From positions 25,442,941 to 25,506,940 of the forward strand of contig NC_088654.1 of NCBI RefSeq assembly GCF_964019385.1: 64,000 bases of DNA, in the 5' to 3' direction. Origin of the DNA: Sycon ciliatum (lineage: Eukaryota > Porifera > Calcarea > Leucosolenida > Sycettidae). The notes under the pieces were generated by a model. That model had not been told where the DNA came from and did no database searches. It saw only the letters and a list, made by a program, of their open reading frames with translations. Below, one piece after another: positions 9,692 through 19,337 of the stretch. Position 1 is the stretch's first letter; every line of letters starts with the position of its first letter. Position numbers and translations under genes: made by a program.

Positions 9692-9891
9692 GTAAGACAA
9701 TGAGTTATTCTCATGTGGCCAGTTTTTCAACCTATCAACTGCCGAGCCCGTACTATTAAGTGATTCTAGATTATGTCCAGGCTCTTTACGTGTTCCTCAA
9801 ATACACACTTGAAAGAAGGAATCCAAGCGTTTTGCTGTAACTCTGAGTTTCACGGTTTTGTAAGAGGCACAAGCAACTGCACAGCACTGTG

Positions 9892-10150
9892 ACTAGATAC
9901 AATGTAGTATTGGAATGGACTGTAATATCTAGTAGTTTTAGTGTTACAGCGGTTGGTACATGTACTGAAACACTGAAACTGCATGCACGTGATATTCACT
10001 GATACTCTGCCATTGTTGAATTTGCACGAGAAATGGTGGAGTTACGAAGGTTTTAGTGGTCGATCATATGATCGAAAGTCTGTAGACAGGTACCAACCGC
10101 TGTAGCACAAAAACTACTAGATAATACAGTCCATTCCTATACTATCTAGT
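9892..10150. mobile_element. foldback MITE
   Basis: The left arm (9892-9959) and right arm (10090-10150) are near-perfect reverse complements. The outer ends read ACTAGATA/TATCTAGT, and the inner arm sequence GCGGTTGGTAC is shared. The centre holds the palindrome CGATCATATGATCG. There is no open frame. Confidence 0.75.
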
Positions 10151-10621
10151 TACAGTACTGTACAGATGCTCGTGACTCGTATCCATGTGTCACTGCTCCA
10201 TTCCGTGAGTGATAAAATAATATTGATCGATCTTAAACATTTTGCATCCATGTTGAAGGTCTGTTGAGTGGTCGCTTAAAAGGCTGTATTTACATGGAAG
10301 TTTTCAACCTGGGTCAAATTTCAACCCACCATGAGCACAGATTGACTGGATGGATCATTTACATGACACATTGCAGTTGACCTGGAAATTTCAACCCTTC
10401 CATCAGGGGAGGGTTGAAATCAAGGAATCGCACTACCTTACCTCTGTGCATATTTCGTGCCAGGTTTGCGCAGCACTGGAAAGGCAACGTTCACGCGAAA
10501 GTAGTTACGCGGCCATACAGCACTCTAGAAGTGGACTTTTGTCGGCATATCAGTAATTGACCTGGGTCAACCTTTTTCATGTGAGCACTCCCCAATCCCT
10601 AGTTTTTTCAATCGTACAGAA
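10151..10621. other. intron sequence left of gypsy element 1
   Basis: No gene is seen. The repeated words TTTCAACCC and GGGTTGAAA recur here and again just right of the LTR element (15355-15375). The gypsy element probably inserted into an older repeat. Confidence 0.4.
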
Positions 10622-10809
10622 TGTGGTAGTCATGCATTGTACATCACGGCTGTAGTACTGATGTGCACAGTCATGGTAACAGTGCATTGCGTAATGCTCT
10701 TGGCCATATGCTGCTGTTGAGCTGGTTTTACAGATGAAGAATCTGAGAGACACAATGGCTAGTTGTCTATTCTTTCCGTGTGCTTAGTCTGGCTTCTTGC
10801 ATGCCTACA
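10622..10809 (+). repeat. 5' LTR of gypsy element 1
   Basis: 188 bases starting TG and ending CA, matching 15162-15349 at every position compared. It contains the element promoter by position; no clear TATA box was identified. Confidence 0.95.
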
Positions 10810-10841
10810 TTGGCGCAGTGAACAGGCACGGATTTGTCGCC

Positions 10842-13800
10842 ATGTCCGCTCCCAAAGGCAGAGCGCCGAAGGAATTTGTACCTGACTTTTCCAGCAACAT
10901 CGGAGCCGATTTCGAATTGTGGCTCGAGGACGTTGATGATTACCTGAAAATTTGTGGAGTTACGACGGCAGCTGATAAGAAGAGGCTGTTTCTGAACCTT
11001 GCAGGCCTCGCTGTCAGGCGTATTGTTAAAGGAATCGTAGTTCCTACTCCACCAGCTCAGGCTGATGGCAGTGCCGGATGTGAGTACAAAGCTCTGACGG
11101 ATGCTGTGATTGCTCATTTTCGTCCTGCCACAAACACAACGTCGGAACGCCACCGGTTCCGTCAGCTTCGCCAGAATGAGGGTGAGTCTGTCACATCGTT
11201 TGTGGGACGCCTGCGCGAAGCAGCTGATCGCTGTGAATTTGCGTCTACTGCCGTGGACACCATTGATCAGGGACAAATCCGTGACCAGTTGATCGAGGGC
11301 CTGCGATCCCAGGAGCTACGTAAAGAACTTCTCAAAGAGTCAAAGTTGACACTAGCCAATGCTGTGAGCAAAGCTGTGGCACTCGAGTCCTCTATCACGG
11401 ACAGCAAGCTTTATGGTGACGCTGCAGCTACTCCATTGTCGAATTCATTCTCTCACATTCACCGTGTTTCACACTCCCAGCCTGCCTCTGCGCACAAGAA
11501 GTTTGGGAAGTGCAAGTACTGTGGCCGCTCGCATCCAAGAGGCAAGCAGCATTGCCCTGCAGCGGATGCTACTTGTGGCAACTGCTCGAAAGTCGGCCAC
11601 TTTACAACAGTATGCCTGTCGCGCAAGTCTGATAATGCGCGCATGACATCCGAACAGGTGGAGGAGGATGACGCCAACTATTTCTGTGATTACGCATTCT
11701 CAGTGGATACTTCTCAGCACCAGCAATTGTTTCGTAAGACGCTGATCGTCAACGGCCGTCCCTGTGAAGGACTACTGGATACCGGTGCTACCCGATCAGT
11801 GCTAACCGATGATGTTGTCCAGCCAACGCGAAAGAGTGATCGAATCTTGAAAGCGTACAATGGCGGCGTCATCTCAACACTCGGTATGGCTGATGTGACG
11901 GTCTCTGTTGGATCACGCAGCATCGTATGTAGTTGTTTTGTTGTCCCAGTCGCGTCTGGCCGCCAAATCCTGTATGGCCAGGACGTCATCTCCGAACTGG
12001 AGTTGCTGACCTCTGCTGAAGTCAATGTGGTGAACGTGACGCCCATCTCTATCACAGTGGACCCTGACACCACTCCAACAGCACTCCCACCCCGTCGGCA
12101 CGCTTTCAGCATCCGGGATGAAATTGCCAAGGAGTTGGATCGTCTGGTGAAGCATGACATAATCGAGCCAGTGCGAGAAGCTACTCCGTGGGTCTCACCG
12201 TTGGTGCCGGTCAGGAAATCAAGCGGTGCTTTGCGTCTCTGCGTGGACTACCGCGTCCTAAACAAGAGCGTAGTCCGGGAGCGTCACCTACTTCCCACCG
12301 TTGACGAAATCAATGCGCAGCTGGACGGTGCAACAGTGTTCTCCGTTCTGGATGCTGAATCTGGCTTTCACCAGCTCCCTTTGGCCGATGAATCTCGTCC
12401 GTTCACCACTTTCGCCACTCACAAGGGCCTCTTTAGATTCAAGAGACTCCCGTTTGGCATTGCTTGCGCACCGGAGATATTTCAACGTGTGGTGTCTGAC
12501 ATCCTTGCCGGCCTACCGGGAGTCGTTGTCTATATTGATGACATTCTCATCTATGCCCGCAACCGACAGGAACACGACGAGCGCATGGCTGCCGTACTCC
12601 GTCGTTTGAGCGAAGCCAACCTGCGCTTAAACTGGGAGAAGTGTCGCGTACGCCAGTCAGAAATCAAGTACTTGGGACACTGGCTGAGCAAGGATGGTGT
12701 GCGTCCTGACGGTGACAAGCTGCTGGCAATCCAACAGTTGCAGCTGCCGCAGACGTTGACAGATGTACGTCGTTTCCTTGGTATGGTGACGTACCTTGGT
12801 AAATTCATACCGCAGCTCTCACAGACAACTGAGCCGCTGAGGAAACTGGCTCAGCGACAACCATTCGTCGTTGATGATGAGCTGACGGCCGCGTTCACCG
12901 ATGCGAAGACAGCCGTGGCCTCGTCGCTAGAGTGCTTAGCGTACTTTAAGCCATCCTTGGACGTCCCAACCAAGGTAACATGTGACGCATCTCCACTTGG
13001 TCTGGGTGCTATTCTGTGGCAGCAAGACAAGAGTGGCACTTGGTTACCTGTCACCTGCGCCAGCCGTTCATTGTCCGATGTTGAATCTCGTTATTCCCAG
13101 TTGGAGCGCGAGATGCTTGGTATCGTATTCTCTCTGACTCGATTCCGACAGTACGTCCTGGGGAGATCTGTTCAAGTTGTGACCGACCACAAGCCCCTGA
13201 TCTCAATCGTCCAGAAGCCGTTTGACGAAGTACCACCACGGCTGCAGCGCTGGATGGTCGCTCTCATGCCATACCAGTACACCTTGTCACATGCACCTGG
13301 GAAGCAGATGGTGTGTGAAGACACATTGTCAAGAGCGCCTGTCCAAGACTCAACTGCCTCACCAGAAGAAGCCCGCTCTATGGCTGAGTTCATTGGCCTG
13401 GTCTTGGAAGAGTGCCCAGTCAATATCGACGATATCGCCAAGGCGACTAGTGATGACCCACTGTTGCGCAGCATACAGCAGCGCGTCTTGATGCAATCAT
13501 GGTCCCAAGTCACACCCGCTGAAGAGCCATACTACCTTATCCGAGATCAGCTGACGACCATTGACGGCATCCTGCTATTCGGTAACCGCTGTGTAATACC
13601 AGAAGCTCTCCGACATGCCGTACTGCAGTTGGCCCATGAAGGTCATCCAGGTCGGGACATATTCAAGGATGCTTTGCGACGACGAGTATGGTGGACCGGC
13701 ATGTCTAAAGATGCCGACAAGTTCGCCGAGCAGTGTTCAGAGTGTTGGCGCCGTCATACAAACCCCGCACAAGAGCTGCTGCCATCAGAAATTGAAGGAG

Positions 13801-14852
13801 TGTGGCAGAAACTGGCGGTTGATCTGGTGTGTATCGAGGGTCAACAAGTATTATCCATCGTCGACTACGGTTCACGCTATCCGGAGCTACTTCCCTTGTC
13901 AGCTACCACAACCGCAGCTGTCATTGACCGGCTGATGGAAGTGTTCGCGAGGTTCGGCCTGCCTAGCGTGTTGGTGTCCGACAATGGCCCCCAGTTTGCC
14001 TCAGCCGAAATGGCCCAGTTCCTGCAGCGGTTGGGTATCCAGCACAATCGATCAAGCCCACGCTACCCCAGATCTAATGGCATGGTGGAACGTCTTCATC
14101 GAGTCGTCAAAGAGAGAATTCAATCTCTACGACCGTCCCTGTCTTTGCAACGCCGTTTGCAACAAGTTCTCTTTGATATTCGCAACTCAGTGCACCGAAT
14201 GCTGGGCATGTCACCCAATGAGGCTTTCTTCGGTCGCATGGTTCGCACCCGTCTACCTCACCATTCTACCCCACGCATTGTGAATGCTTCTCATCAGATT
14301 CGCGCCAAAGCTGACATGGCAGTCTCGCATGATAGTCGCCGCGGTGTCCGCCAGTTGCCTATGCTGCGTCCTGGCACAATGGTAGTCTTGCAGGATGGCT
14401 ATTCCGACCCAACTACCCCTTGGCGTGTTGTGGAGCAATATGGCAGACAAGTCGGCGTCACTGATGGCAGGCGGATACTGCTCCGAAATCGGCAGCATGT
14501 GCGAGAACATGCTTCACCTGCATCATCAACTGCCACCTCTTCTCGGTCTTTGGATCTCCAGCCAGTTCCGACGCCAGATCCCCAGCCAGCTACCGAGTCA
14601 GAAGTGAAATCCTCGGCACCTAATGCAGATGTGCCGCCTGCTACGCCTACTGCTCCGTGTGAAGCAGGAGTGGAATCTGAGATCAAAGAGGCTGATGCTC
14701 AGATTCATCCCGAGTCCAGTGACCAATCACGTCGTCAATCACGCCTACCACGGCCCGATGCCCAGTCTGGCTCGCTCTATCGCGAGGGCTATGTAACCCG
14801 CGCTGGCCGCACTGTCAAGCTCACTGAGAAAGCTGCTGGTGCATTGATGTAA
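10842..14852 (+). CDS. Gag-Pol polyprotein of gypsy element 1
   Basis: The Met at 10842 is preferred because the earlier in-frame Met lies inside the LTR. The product is about 1336 residues. Gag ends with two zinc knuckles (C-K-Y-C near residue 225 and C-G-N-C-S-K-V-G-H-F near 248). The protease has L-L-D-T-G-A-T near 309. The RT active site is V-V-Y-I-D-D near 563. RNase H has T-C-D-A-S-P near 713. The integrase has an H-H-C-C zinc site from about 930 to 968 and a D-D-E core (L-A-V-D-L-V, S-D-N-G-P-Q-F, G-M-V-E-R). Gag and Pol share one frame, so no frameshift signal is needed. No chromodomain was recognised. Confidence 0.95.
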   Translation: MSAPKGRAPKEFVPDFSSNIGADFELWLEDVDDYLKICGVTTAADKKRLFLNLAGLAVRRIVKGIVVPTPPAQADGSAGCEYKALTDAVIAHFRPATNTTSERHRFRQLRQNEGESVTSFVGRLREAADRCEFASTAVDTIDQGQIRDQLIEGLRSQELRKELLKESKLTLANAVSKAVALESSITDSKLYGDAAATPLSNSFSHIHRVSHSQPASAHKKFGKCKYCGRSHPRGKQHCPAADATCGNCSKVGHFTTVCLSRKSDNARMTSEQVEEDDANYFCDYAFSVDTSQHQQLFRKTLIVNGRPCEGLLDTGATRSVLTDDVVQPTRKSDRILKAYNGGVISTLGMADVTVSVGSRSIVCSCFVVPVASGRQILYGQDVISELELLTSAEVNVVNVTPISITVDPDTTPTALPPRRHAFSIRDEIAKELDRLVKHDIIEPVREATPWVSPLVPVRKSSGALRLCVDYRVLNKSVVRERHLLPTVDEINAQLDGATVFSVLDAESGFHQLPLADESRPFTTFATHKGLFRFKRLPFGIACAPEIFQRVVSDILAGLPGVVVYIDDILIYARNRQEHDERMAAVLRRLSEANLRLNWEKCRVRQSEIKYLGHWLSKDGVRPDGDKLLAIQQLQLPQTLTDVRRFLGMVTYLGKFIPQLSQTTEPLRKLAQRQPFVVDDELTAAFTDAKTAVASSLECLAYFKPSLDVPTKVTCDASPLGLGAILWQQDKSGTWLPVTCASRSLSDVESRYSQLEREMLGIVFSLTRFRQYVLGRSVQVVTDHKPLISIVQKPFDEVPPRLQRWMVALMPYQYTLSHAPGKQMVCEDTLSRAPVQDSTASPEEARSMAEFIGLVLEECPVNIDDIAKATSDDPLLRSIQQRVLMQSWSQVTPAEEPYYLIRDQLTTIDGILLFGNRCVIPEALRHAVLQLAHEGHPGRDIFKDALRRRVWWTGMSKDADKFAEQCSECWRRHTNPAQELLPSEIEGVWQKLAVDLVCIEGQQVLSIVDYGSRYPELLPLSATTTAAVIDRLMEVFARFGLPSVLVSDNGPQFASAEMAQFLQRLGIQHNRSSPRYPRSNGMVERLHRVVKERIQSLRPSLSLQRRLQQVLFDIRNSVHRMLGMSPNEAFFGRMVRTRLPHHSTPRIVNASHQIRAKADMAVSHDSRRGVRQLPMLRPGTMVVLQDGYSDPTTPWRVVEQYGRQVGVTDGRRILLRNRQHVREHASPASSTATSSRSLDLQPVPTPDPQPATESEVKSSAPNADVPPATPTAPCEAGVESEIKEADAQIHPESSDQSRRQSRLPRPDAQSGSLYREGYVTRAGRTVKLTEKAAGALM

Positions 14853-15146
14853 TATCTCCATTTTTGACTGACCATGTTGCATAACTATGCCAATTTGCAA
14901 TTTAGTTGCTGGTTTGGTTTGTTCTGTTTGTATCGTGGTACAGGTTTGATGTATCTTCAGTGAGTTGACCCGTCAGTGTCAGGGTGTATCGAATTTGTTG
15001 CTTTGAATTGATTCTTTGCTCGTTTCCTCTGCAATTTTATTGTTCTTTTCTTGTCTGCAATTTTCTCCTTTTTTCTTTTTCCTTTTTTTTCTCTCCTTTT
15101 TTTTTTTTCTCAAACAGGTTTGCATTTGCAGACAATTTTTTTTCTT

Positions 15147-15161
15147 AGGGAAGGGGGGTAA
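15147..15161 (+). promoter_or_regulatory. polypurine tract of gypsy element 1
   Basis: The run AGGGAAGGGGGGTAA lies directly before the 3' LTR. It is the expected primer site for plus-strand synthesis. Confidence 0.8.
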
Positions 15162-15349
15162 TGTGGTAGTCATGCATTGTACATCACGGCTGTAGTACTG
15201 ATGTGCACAGTCATGGTAACAGTGCATTGCGTAATGCTCTTGGCCATATGCTGCTGTTGAGCTGGTTTTACAGATGAAGAATCTGAGAGACACAATGGCT
15301 AGTTGTCTATTCTTTCCGTGTGCTTAGTCTGGCTTCTTGCATGCCTACA
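15162..15349 (+). repeat. 3' LTR of gypsy element 1
   Basis: Identical by eye to the 5' LTR. The flank downstream begins CAGAC. Confidence 0.95.
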
Positions 15350-15548
15350 CAGACTTTCAACCCGGGGTTGAAAGTTCTCATGTTAACACAGCCTTCAGCA
15401 TGCTTTACTGTATGTGCACAAGGCCCGGTATCGCGGTGTGGTGGGCACTCTCTCTCGTGCAGCCATGACTCACTTCAAGTTTGCACGTTGTCTTCATCAT
15501 GCTTACAACTTACTAGTGGTGCTTTGTTTGTACTCTATTTGCAAACAG

Positions 15549-15842
15549 CACCGCCAGCACCCATGTTCATGGTTTCAACATCAACAACATGGATATCTGT
15601 GACTTTCACCAAACTGACTGGACAATTCTATGTTGCAAATTACTGCTGTGACTTCACGCAACTTTCCGTGTCCGGAACTGATTCAAAGAAAGGAACCATA
15701 CGTCTTTGCAGCGACACCATATACCTCAATCTGACTGGAACTGAAGAAGATGCCACGTATAGCCTGACAGCGTTTGCCAACAATACAGAAGGGCATATTG
15801 GCGAGAATGCTACAATGAACAATGTGATAACTAAACCAGCAG
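15549..15842 (+). CDS. host exon A2: Cys-containing FN3-like domain
   Basis: The acceptor is GCAAACAG and the donor GTACTC; the exon is 294 bases, phase 1-1. It starts A-P-P-A-P. The signature N-Y-C-C-D-F-T, R-L-C-S-D-T and T-E-E-D-A-T-Y repeats that of A1. Three sequons are present (N-L-T, N-N-T, N-A-T). The strand B Trp is again missing. The donor is weaker than at the other exons but matches in position and phase. Confidence 0.85.
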
Positions 15843-16172
15843 GTACTCGATATTCAAATAATCTACGTGGAGATAAAAGTTTAATAATAGCAATGAAAAG
15901 TATGAATGCCGCAGACATCACCACGCAACATGACAATTTGTTCAAGGTTTGGTTTTGTGTGTTTCCAAAATCGATTTTCACGTTCCGATCATCAGTGGAA
16001 ATACGGAACTAAAGAGAACAAGGGGAAAACAAAGGTTAAAAATCCAAAGAAGTGTGACACACGACGGGTAACTTGTGGTAAGTATTACAAAAAGTGAGAA
16101 CTAAAATAAAGAGTAAGTGTGACAAACGGGCATGAACAGTGCAGAAACAACTCATGAACACGGGGTGCAAAC

Positions 16173-16958
16173 TCACGAAAATAACCTAAGTGCTAAAACA
16201 TGTTCTTTTTGCTTACACAAATCGGGCTTATGCGTACGAATACAAACAGCTTCAAGGACCTTCAACTGCTGGACATAACGGGCACGGCACAGTACAGAGA
16301 AGTGGGAATCATCATACACACTCAAACAATCGGGACGAGATAACAAATGCAAATACACAGCTGACTTCTTACGAATTTCACCCTCATCAGCTCCATCACC
16401 TTCCCTGCCACCTGACTCCTCCTCGTCCGTTTTATCACCATCACCACCAGCCGTCTCACCGTCATCCGCCTCATCTTCATCCGCCGCCTCGTCATCACCC
16501 GCCTCGTCGTCATCTGTATCCTCGCCGTCATCCGCCTCGTCGTCATCTGTATTCTCGTCATCCGCCGCATCATCACCCAACTCATATTCACCACCAGTCA
16601 GTCGTCTGATACCATCCATGTTCTCCTTCCTACGTCTGTCCCGTGTCACTGTCTTTACCTCATCTACGTCCCGAGATTGTGTTCCGTTTTGCCCCCGGCT
16701 TCCGGTCTCCTTCGATGCTCCGCGTGGGCCTTGGCCATTCCTAGCATATATTTCGGTTGAATAATTGGCGGTCGACCTCCGTGGTCTCTGGACCCACGGA
16801 TCAATCGCCGGAGGGTGCTGCGGTGTCCGCACAGCCGGATACTGTGTCAAAGAAATGGGCTCAATTTCTGTGATTGGCGGTACTGTTGTTGTTGCCGACT
16901 CCTCCCCAACCCCAGCCACCAACGGCACTGGTGGTGGCTCCGGTGGCGGCACAAACAT
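16173..16958 (-). pseudogene. Penelope-type GIY-YIG endonuclease C-half with long acidic linker (copy 2)
   Basis: The minus-strand frame opens with a Pro-rich stretch (P-P-P-E-P-P-P-V), then R-P-R-R-S-T-A-N-Y, which is shared with copy 1, and about 90 mostly Asp/Glu residues. It ends in the common module K-S-A-V-Y-L-H-L-L, F-S-V-L-C-R-A-R, L-K-V-L-E-A-V and L-C-K-Q-K-E. Its N-terminal partner lies inverted just to the right (16959-17340). The Pro-rich linker sequence is present on both sides of the junction in opposite orientation. Confidence 0.65.
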
Positions 16959-17340
16959 ACTTTGCGGCGCACTTCATCCCTGTGTTCACTACGATACGTG
17001 CGTTCACGGTGAGGAAGGATGTCCTACCATCCCACCTATTGAGCCACTTGGTCTACCAATTTGAGTGCCGGAATTGTGATAGCCGGTACGTTGGTAGGAC
17101 CCTTCAACACCTGAGCGCACGTATCAAGCAGCATGTACCACTTCACATGCTGCCGGACGCAGCAAAAGCGAAGCGCCCGAAGCGGGGAAGACCACGCAAG
17201 AACCCGCTCCCTCTACCACCGACACAACCAGAGCAAGTCGAACACACGGTGCAAAGGAAGAGTGGTGGATCACTAAGCCAACCGAATGTGCCTTCTCCAC
17301 CGTTGCCCTTGCCGCCACCGGAGCCACCACCAGTGGCGGA
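16959..17340 (+). pseudogene. inverted N-half of the GIY-YIG endonuclease (copy 2)
   Basis: The + strand reads L-V-Y-Q-F-E-C-R-N-C-D-S-R-Y-V-G-R-T, then a stretch ending A-R-I-K-Q-H-V-P, then a basic and Pro-rich linker. Y-V-G-R-T with a following Arg and a Cys pair is the N-terminal motif set of Penelope-type GIY-YIG nucleases. It is oriented opposite to its C-half at 16173-16958, so this copy too has a 5' inversion. A 52-base tandem duplication of the Pro-rich linker lies at about 17304-17405, at the border with the pogo transposase frame. Confidence 0.65.
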
Positions 17341-17404
17341 AACAGAAAGTCGAGCTGCCCTTGCCGCCACCGGAGCCACCACCAGTGGCGGAAACAGAAA
17401 GTCG

Positions 17405-18828
17405 AGCTGTCGAAGAAGAAAGTCGCATCCAAATCGCTACATGCTGGACCCGAGCCACGATGGAATGAACTTGAGCGTAAGGTTTTCGAATGGATCGAGA
17501 AAAATCGAGAAGATGGGATTGGATTGAGTGGCACAATGATTCGCCTAAAAGCGAAAGTCTTCGCAAAGGAGATGAACGCCGTAAGTTTCAACGCAACTGT
17601 TAGTTGGTGCTATCGTTTCATGAAGCGACATAGCCTTGTTATCCGGGTGAAGACTCACCTGTGCCAGCGACTGCCGGACGAGTTTGAGGAGAAGATTCTG
17701 TCCTTTCAGCGCAACGTCATCAGGTTGAGAGAACAGAACAAGTATCCGCTAGATCAGATTGGCAATATGGATGAAACACCTCTGAACTTCGACATGCCCT
17801 TGTCCCGCACTATCGACAAAATTGGAGCGAAGGCTATTCACATCAAAACGACAGGGCACGAACGAGAGCACTTTACTGTGGCTTTAGCATGCCTTGCCAA
17901 TGGGACAAAGTTACGGCCATTTGTCATTTTCAAGCGAAAGACTATGCCAAAGGATGCAGTGCCGCCTGATATCATTGTCCACGTTCACCCCAAAGGCTGG
18001 ATGGATGAAGCTGGAATGCATATGTGGCTGGATAAGGTTTGGTGTGCAAGGCAAGGTGGCCGTAGGAGCACCCCTGTTCGAAGCTGCCTTGTCTTTGACT
18101 CGTTTCGTGCACATCTAGTAGAGAACTTCAAAAGACGTGCTCGTGAAACAAGGACCGACCTTGCTGTTATCCCTGGTGGTCTGACATCCCAGCTTCAGCC
18201 ACTTGATGTGTGCCTCAACAAGCCATTCAAGTGCCACATCAGGCAGCACTGGACAGACTGGATCATTGGTGGAAACCATGAGTTTACACCAACAGGCCGT
18301 ATGAAGAAGCCATCAATTTCCAAAGTATGCAAATGGGTGGATGAGTCATGGAAGACCATCCCAACTACAATGGTCGCCAAATCATTCAAAAAGTGCTCAA
18401 TTTCAAATGCACTGGACGGCACTGAAGATGTCGAAAGATTAGGATTCCCAATCTCTCGATTTATCAACACAGGTCACAAGTCCGATCTCACCTCTACCGG
18501 TGGCACACATCATAGGACAAAGGAGTCTGTAGTAATCGCTCTTTCCAGAATAATGCTAGAGAACAACAAAACTGAAAAACCACTCGTGTCCAAGAAGAGC
18601 CGCATAACCCACCACCGTGGGAGAAGAAAAAACACATTCCCAAAAGCGCGTCAAACTGTGCTGCATGCACGTGCCTTGACAAGTACATGTACAGTCATGC
18701 ATACGTGGGCCAGAACAAGTCATACAAAGCACGGGAACGTGGGCATGGAACTAGCGTTTTGTACTGAAACAAGAACAGGCACAAACATGATACAAATCGC
18801 GCGACAAGGTCGCCGCGACAGAAGATGA
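17405..18828 (+). pseudogene. pogo-superfamily (Tigger-like) transposase
   Basis: The frame is open well upstream, but recognisable similarity starts near 17405. A CENP-B-type helix-turn-helix comes first (E-L-E-R-K-V-F-E-W-I to W-C-Y-R-F-M-K-R-H). The DDE_1 domain follows, with candidate catalytic Asp at N-M-D-E-T-P (17770), V-F-D-S-F (18097) and Q-P-L-D-V (18205), a DD35D spacing. The first N-terminal DNA-binding domain is missing because Penelope-like sequence abuts. The C-terminus is out of frame: an acidic tail rich in Asp/Glu/Ser continues in another frame to a stop at 18958. It cut and pasted its own DNA; this copy is probably inactive. Confidence 0.85.
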
Positions 18829-19187
18829 CATGATCTTTGAGGACCACAATGATTCAGACTCCGGCAACAATGAAGACGGCGACGGCATCGCTGCAGAGGT
18901 AGCTTTGATCAACATCAGTGGCAGCGAGACTGAAGATAGTGCAGATGACATGGAGTGATCTGTAGTCAACACAGCAATACACCAACATCTCTGCAGCAAC
19001 CTGTGGTGCACTTACACTTCATAATCTGATCTAACATGGTATTTAGCTCCATAACCATAATAAATTTGTAGAAAGGCCATTTGTCAATGAGTGTGAAAAA
19101 TCTTGGTTTGTGGATGCGGCTTATACTCCGAATACCAACTATTAGTTAATATTTTTCCTCAAAAAGGGGGGTGCGGCTTATACCCCG

Positions 19188-19216
19188 GTGCGGCTTATAC
19201 CCCGGAAAATACGGTA
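19188..19216 (+). repeat. 3' terminal inverted repeat of the pogo element
   Basis: The end reads, on the minus strand, TACCGTATTTTCCGGGGT followed by ATAAGCCGCAC, a form typical of pogo-like elements. A TA dinucleotide is the expected target. Variants of the same words lie at 19110-19180. No matching 5' end was found before 17405. Confidence 0.6.
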
Positions 19217-19337
19217 TATTATTATTATTATATGCATTTCCGCGGCAATGTCACCCGAACAATGGCAACCCACATATTCGCATATGCCGGAAATAGAATG
19301 CTCTGCCAAAACCATAAATCAAATGACATCATAATAT

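Larger units (their letters stand above)
10622..15349 (+). mobile_element. Ty3/gypsy LTR retrotransposon 1, apparently intact
   Basis: It has two 188-base LTRs, identical by eye, that run TGTGGTAG to GCCTACA. A primer-binding site TGGCGCAGTG lies one base after the 5' LTR. One open gag-pol frame follows, and a purine tract AGGGAAGGGGGG stands before the 3' LTR. The possible target duplication is CAGA: it flanks the element if the LTR is taken to begin with the preceding A, otherwise the flanks match four of five bases. Identical LTRs and an intact frame indicate a recent insertion into this intron. Confidence 0.95.
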
